From: Klebsormidium nitens
Taxonomy: Eukaryota > Streptophyta > Klebsormidiophyceae > Klebsormidiales > Klebsormidiaceae
Reading direction: 5' to 3'
Assembly (NCBI GenBank): GCA_000708835.1
Contig: DF237075.1
Coordinates: forward strand, 98,956-162,955
DNA: 64,000 nucleotides
The notes beneath the pieces were generated by a model that searched no databases, was not told where the DNA came from, and saw only the letters and a list, made by a program, of their open reading frames with translations. How positions within the stretch are numbered: the stretch's first letter is position 1; each line of letters opens with the position of its first letter. The position numbers and the translations under genes were made by a program. Of this stretch, positions 59,882 to 64,000 are shown in pieces.

Positions 59882-62873
59882 ATGGCATGGGTGAAACCGA
59901 TTTTGAGTAGCCCTCGAATCCATGGCCTTATTGCTTTGCTGGGGATTGTGCTTCTTTGGCTGGCTGCCAGCTCAGACATTCTACGGGATGGCTTCTCCAC
60001 AAGCATGGCTGCCAGGCAGCTCGCTTCTGGAGACAGATACAAACAGCTCCGCGGGGTGCCGGAACCCGCACGGAGGTCTGATTCCACAGGGGTAGATAGT
60101 ATCTCCAAAAATAAGAGCTTACTGACGAGGATAGCCGGTCCCCAGGCCTTGTTGCAGAAGGAATCCAAAGACCACCCCAGCCAGGAAGCAGATAAACGGT
60201 GTGCCAAGCTCAGAGACGAGGCCTCCTCTCGCATTCAAAAGCTAGCGGCGCAAATGCCGCCCCGGCAGCTGCTCCCCAGCCCGGCGGCGCCGTTTGCATT
60301 TCTCCACAACCGCAAATGCGGCGGGTCTTCTCTGCGCTCAGCCCTGTGGGGCGCTGCGTCGGCCCTAAACTTGACGGCCATTGTGCCGTGCTTTCCGCCA
60401 CTGCATGATTGCTACCGGTACAATGTGGGGGGCATAGACCAGTCGGTGCTGGACGCATCCAGTGTTTTTGCGGGGCATCTGAGCTGGGATGCAATTGAGG
60501 ACCTGGGAGCTGAAAGAAACACATCGTGAGTCGAACCCTGCTTTTGTCTGAAGTTGGATGCTAGGTGGCTTAAACACCAAAATTCAAATGCCAACTGGTT
60601 GAGGGCAGACTCAGTGGCGCCGACCTTCTAACGCACGTTGTTCATTGGGGTGGTGCGAATCTCTAATGCACGACTTGATTTTAGTCCAGTGCTGTCAGAA
60701 AATGAAGCATCAGGGCATGCAATGTTGAGGAGCACTTGACCTGGGCATTAGAAGTTCTGCACCACCCAGCTATTTGTGCGACACTTGCACCACCTCCGAG
60801 TATCTTCGGTGACCACATATCTGGAGATGTCAACAATTCTGAGCGCCCCTGCTTCTGCTCTGATAAGTGACCAGCATAGTCGTTTCCCAGACGCCAGTCA
60901 ATGTGAAGATTGGAGCTAGTATCAACTTCAAGTTAGGTCGTCCGACACATGCTGCAAGACTTATCAATTTTCAATGCCACCCAGACGGCGTGCTACTTCT
61001 TTATACTTCTTTGCCTCGACCAATTCCTTTTCTGAAAACAACTTTTGGAAGATCTCTGAGGTCTAAAAGTTGGGGCTTTGATGGTTAGTGCTTGCATTGC
61101 CGCGCCTCCAACAGATTGAACCTAGCCCTGTTTATTTCTTCTGGCCCCCCTTTTCCTTCAGAGTTTTCCAACCCACTCACGTCCGCAGCCCCCACCTTTC
61201 TTGGATCTTTGAGTCACGGATTTGGAGAAGAGGTTTCTTAGCAGACCCCCCTTCAGCATTCAACCCCACAACAGTGCAGAAATTTGTCCTTCACTTCTTA
61301 CGGCCAGCTGAGATACTGTTTTGCTTGCGGTAAGCTGCCTTTCAAATTCGACCAGGCTTGCTCACTAGCCAACACGTGTCTCGACTTCTGCCAGATGCTT
61401 CACCATGCTGCGCGACCCGGTAGACATGTTCGCCTCCTACTTTTACCACCGCCACCCTCTGAGCTTCCGGGACAAGCGCGCCCTGTCCGACCTGACGTCC
61501 CAGGACCTGCGGCGGGCGCTCGACCTCAACGATACGGACGCGCCTTGGGAGTGGTGGGAGCTCGGCGGGCCAGCAAACTCAGGTCCGCTTGTTACAGAGG
61601 GCGTTTGCCTCCGTAGCTTGCAGCAAAAGAAAATTTGACGGGTCTCCACTGGCCGGCCCGGTGCAATTGTGAACGACTGTACTGTTGGGCGGCTGCCATT
61701 TTGGACCACATGGGTTTTGCACAGCCACTGCGAAAGTGGATTTGTAGGCATCATACCGCCCTGTAGGCATGTCCCAAGACGCTCAATAGAATCGACGGGG
61801 GCGATCTGAGTCCTCGGGCTGGGCTGCTTTGGTGTCAGACTACGTACTCTTTAACCCTTCTGGTTCGTCCCTCAAGGAGAGACAATCTTCCACTTTCGGG
61901 TACTCGGAAATCTTGGCATGCTGCACAGAGCCCCGTGAGTTGAGTGTCAGACCGTTGGGTCCCACCAAACACCGAGTTTGTGGTCGACGTTGACAGCATG
62001 CGCTCTTACATTGGACTAAGTTTCACCATCGGAAATGCATTCAGAGCTTCCCTCTAGTGCTCACTCGTCACACTCCATTCTGGGGACCCAAAAGGCGGGG
62101 TCCATTTTTGACCAAACGGGACGTCACTTGCAGCAACGCGGTTGCTAAGCGGTGCCGACATCAGCGGGCATGTGATCGGGCATGACGCCGTCCAGTACGT
62201 GGCCCGGCGGAAGGGGATCCCCCTCGACTTGGAGCTCGCCAAGCGGCGCCTCAGCCGCTGCGTCGTGGGGCTCCTGAGCGACATGCCGGCGACGGACAAG
62301 GCGCTCGCGCACTGGTTCCCGTGGGTCCCGAACTTAGCAGGCGCGGCTCTCAACGTGAACGTACAGAGGCCGCGGAAAGAGAGCCTACAACCAGGTAGGA
62401 TCTCTACCTCTGTCAGTAGACGTCCCAGCCCTTTTGAGGTTATGGAGAGGAAGTCAGCTCTTGCGGGTCTGCGAGCGGTACTCTGTCCTACGCAGACGTC
62501 CTTCGTGCGAAGGTTCGAGCTTTGCAGTCGGTAACAGATATATGGACGAAATACACGACGATGAAAGAGGGGTCACGAAGGTGCTCGCACCTGCTTCTGC
62601 GCACGGATTGTTCTGTCTGCTATTTGCATCACTTTTCGATGACTTCTCCGGTCGAAACGAATGCAGGAGCTTTTGTTCCCCTCAATGCCACGTGTATTGC
62701 CCGTCAAGACATGGATGATTTGTCTGCTGCGTGCAGACGTGAGGGATCTCATTCTGGAGTACATGTCGTTGGACGTCAAGCTGTACGAGTACGGACTGCG
62801 GCAGTTTGGGAAGCAGAAAGAGTTGATAGGTATGCTGGACCGCCAAACGAGACCAGAGGACGACTGTGCTTAA
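59882..62873 (+). CDS. Membrane-anchored sulfotransferase
   Basis: Four exons, 59882-60525, 61395-61582, 62134-62394 and 62737-62873, in phase, give 409 residues. A short cytosolic N-terminus is followed by a hydrophobic anchor (about 14-30, HGLIALLGIVLLWLAAS), the layout of a Golgi type II protein. The PAPS 5'-phosphosulfate-binding loop is FLHNRKCGGSSLRSALW (about 140-156). The 3'-phosphate-binding block is FTMLRDPVDMFASYFYH in exon 2. Exon 3 has TRLLSGADISG, a typical downstream block of carbohydrate sulfotransferases. The substrate (polysaccharide, glycoprotein or peptide tyrosine) cannot be told from sequence. The exon 2 donor (GTCCGC) is weak but phase-correct. Confidence 0.83.
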
Positions 62874-64000
62874 CCCATTACTTATTACTTTCGGGTCTAC
62901 ACTAGACCTTGCGTCAAACCATCTTCAAACTTCAAGATGCGATGAGCTTTGCTTCGAGCAGACTCCAACTTAGACCATGCACCTTAGTGTTCGTCACACG
63001 GGAAAGGCTTGTACTCCGCTTGGTTGTAGAAATGTAACTTAACTCCAAATCCTTTCAAGCCACAAGTAGGTCAGCGTTGGCGACGGGTCCAATATAGGGT
63101 CGACATTCCTACTCTCACTGTAGCAATCCAGAGATCCAGAAACGACGTTTAGATAGGCGGCTAGCTACAGCGCTTCTCATCCCAGTCCATGCAAGCTTCA
63201 TGAGAGGAGTCAAACGGTTTATGGTCGCAGCCAAAGAAGTGGGTGTTACGATTGAGGACTAACGCAATCATAACCTCTGAGCAGTATTACTTACACGCAA
63301 TTGGACATTTGCGGTAACAACGGACCTTAGGTCTTGGACGTTCGTTCTTCTGACAGCTTACTCGGCTGAGCGTTCGGTGGGCCGCCACTGATATCCGGAG
63401 AAATTGTAAGTGTTCAAAATCTAGGACCGGATGAGGTGGATATGATCGTTGAATGGCATGTGCACTGTCAGAAAATTGTTCATCGAATGAACCCCAATTC
63501 GTCTCGTGTATCGTGACCAATTTCTTGCTGAAAACAAAAGGAGCTGGAAAGGACTCTTATGTCTCGATACATTCAATGCGCTGCATGCACGGCGTGACTG
63601 CTTACTGTATTGAGCACGAGTTTGACTTGCAATATTGCGGCTCCGAGGCTCTGATCACATGGTCGGACCGGCCCAACCGGCTTAATCACGAGCTCTTCGC
63701 TATCATTGCGGGTGGCAAGTACGTCACGTCACGTGTACCACTCATAGACGATCGTACAAAATCGCTACTAATGGCCTATTCAGACCAAAATCGGGATGTG
63801 GGTTTCTCAGGCAAACCGCGCACCCGGGTCTCGAAAATGACATCCGACATCCGGTTTGGGCTATTCAGACCGACCGAGTCTCCGCTGACGTCGGGCACAT
63901 CCCGGATGTCCAAAATTTGCAAAAATCGGCACCCGGCCCTTTGGCAGGATACCGATTGCGAAAAGGGGTGTCGCTGACGAGACCCTACTTAGAGAGCGTT
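62874..64000. other. Right-end region, nothing supported
   Basis: A 174-codon open frame (63453-63977) has no recognisable domain and a composition like non-coding DNA. CTATTCAGACC is repeated at about 63776 and 63861. No RNA gene or transposon end was recognised. Confidence 0.4.

Noticed and set aside
63453-63977. 174-codon ORF at the right end
   Set aside because: No motif, no splice context and low-complexity repeats inside. Could be chance or a degenerate element.
1-64000. CRISPR arrays, operons, prokaryotic promoters or phage genes
   Set aside because: None seen; the window is intron-rich nuclear eukaryotic DNA.

Overview
This window looks like nuclear DNA of a green-lineage eukaryote, most likely a streptophyte alga (Klebsormidium-like) or a closely related early land-plant lineage. 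The genes are split by many short GT-AG introns with GTGAGT/GTAAG donors and pyrimidine-rich CAG acceptors. The gene set is plant-like: a CSLA-type cellulose-synthase-like mannan synthase, a PYG7/Ycf37 photosystem I assembly factor with a plastid-type leader, a plant COMT-like O-methyltransferase, VIP4/LEO1 and AP-1 gamma-adaptin. The species name is inference; no database was consulted. Exon borders below were worked out by hand from reading frame, splice dinucleotides and matching intron phases.

Layout, left to right. 1-6870 (+): the 3' part of a large ubiquitin-system gene with three RanBP2 zinc fingers, a RING/IBR-like cysteine region and a BIRC6-type E2 domain. 8204-13489 (-): CSLA. 13490-16902: mostly non-coding, with a small TATA-associated ORF, a GC-rich hAT-like MITE and an intron-containing tRNA-Leu(UAG). 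16903-19034 (-): O-methyltransferase. 19452-19747 (-): possible small membrane protein. 20212-22198 (+): PYG7. 23068-28414 (-): LEO1. 29184-36219 (-): AP-1 gamma-adaptin. 36687-37082: element with terminal inverted repeats. 37631-41574 (+): PP2C phosphatase. 43025-45036 (-): SURF1. 45230-45301 (-): tRNA-Trp(CCA). 45506-47372 (+): archaeal-type DHBP synthase. About 49377-51365 (-): coding-looking exons I do not recognise. 52970-57338 (+): THG1. 58329-59387: a foldback element and a TA-flanked MITE with a GGTACC-rich stretch between them. 59882-62873 (+): membrane-anchored sulfotransferase. The last 1.1 kb shows nothing I can support.

The genes are individually transcribed housekeeping or plant-type loci, not operons. 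They cover ubiquitin signalling, cell-wall mannan synthesis, PSI and cytochrome oxidase assembly, transcription elongation, clathrin traffic, riboflavin synthesis, tRNA-His maturation and sulfation. The most striking observation is in THG1. A 339-nt exon flanked by phase-0 introns encodes a NET (extra-terminal) domain of the BET bromodomain family, and it lies in frame inside the otherwise canonical tRNA-His guanylyltransferase. Also notable are the combined E3-like/E2 protein, a minisatellite that has copied a splice acceptor within the PP2C gene, and four small inverted-repeat elements.
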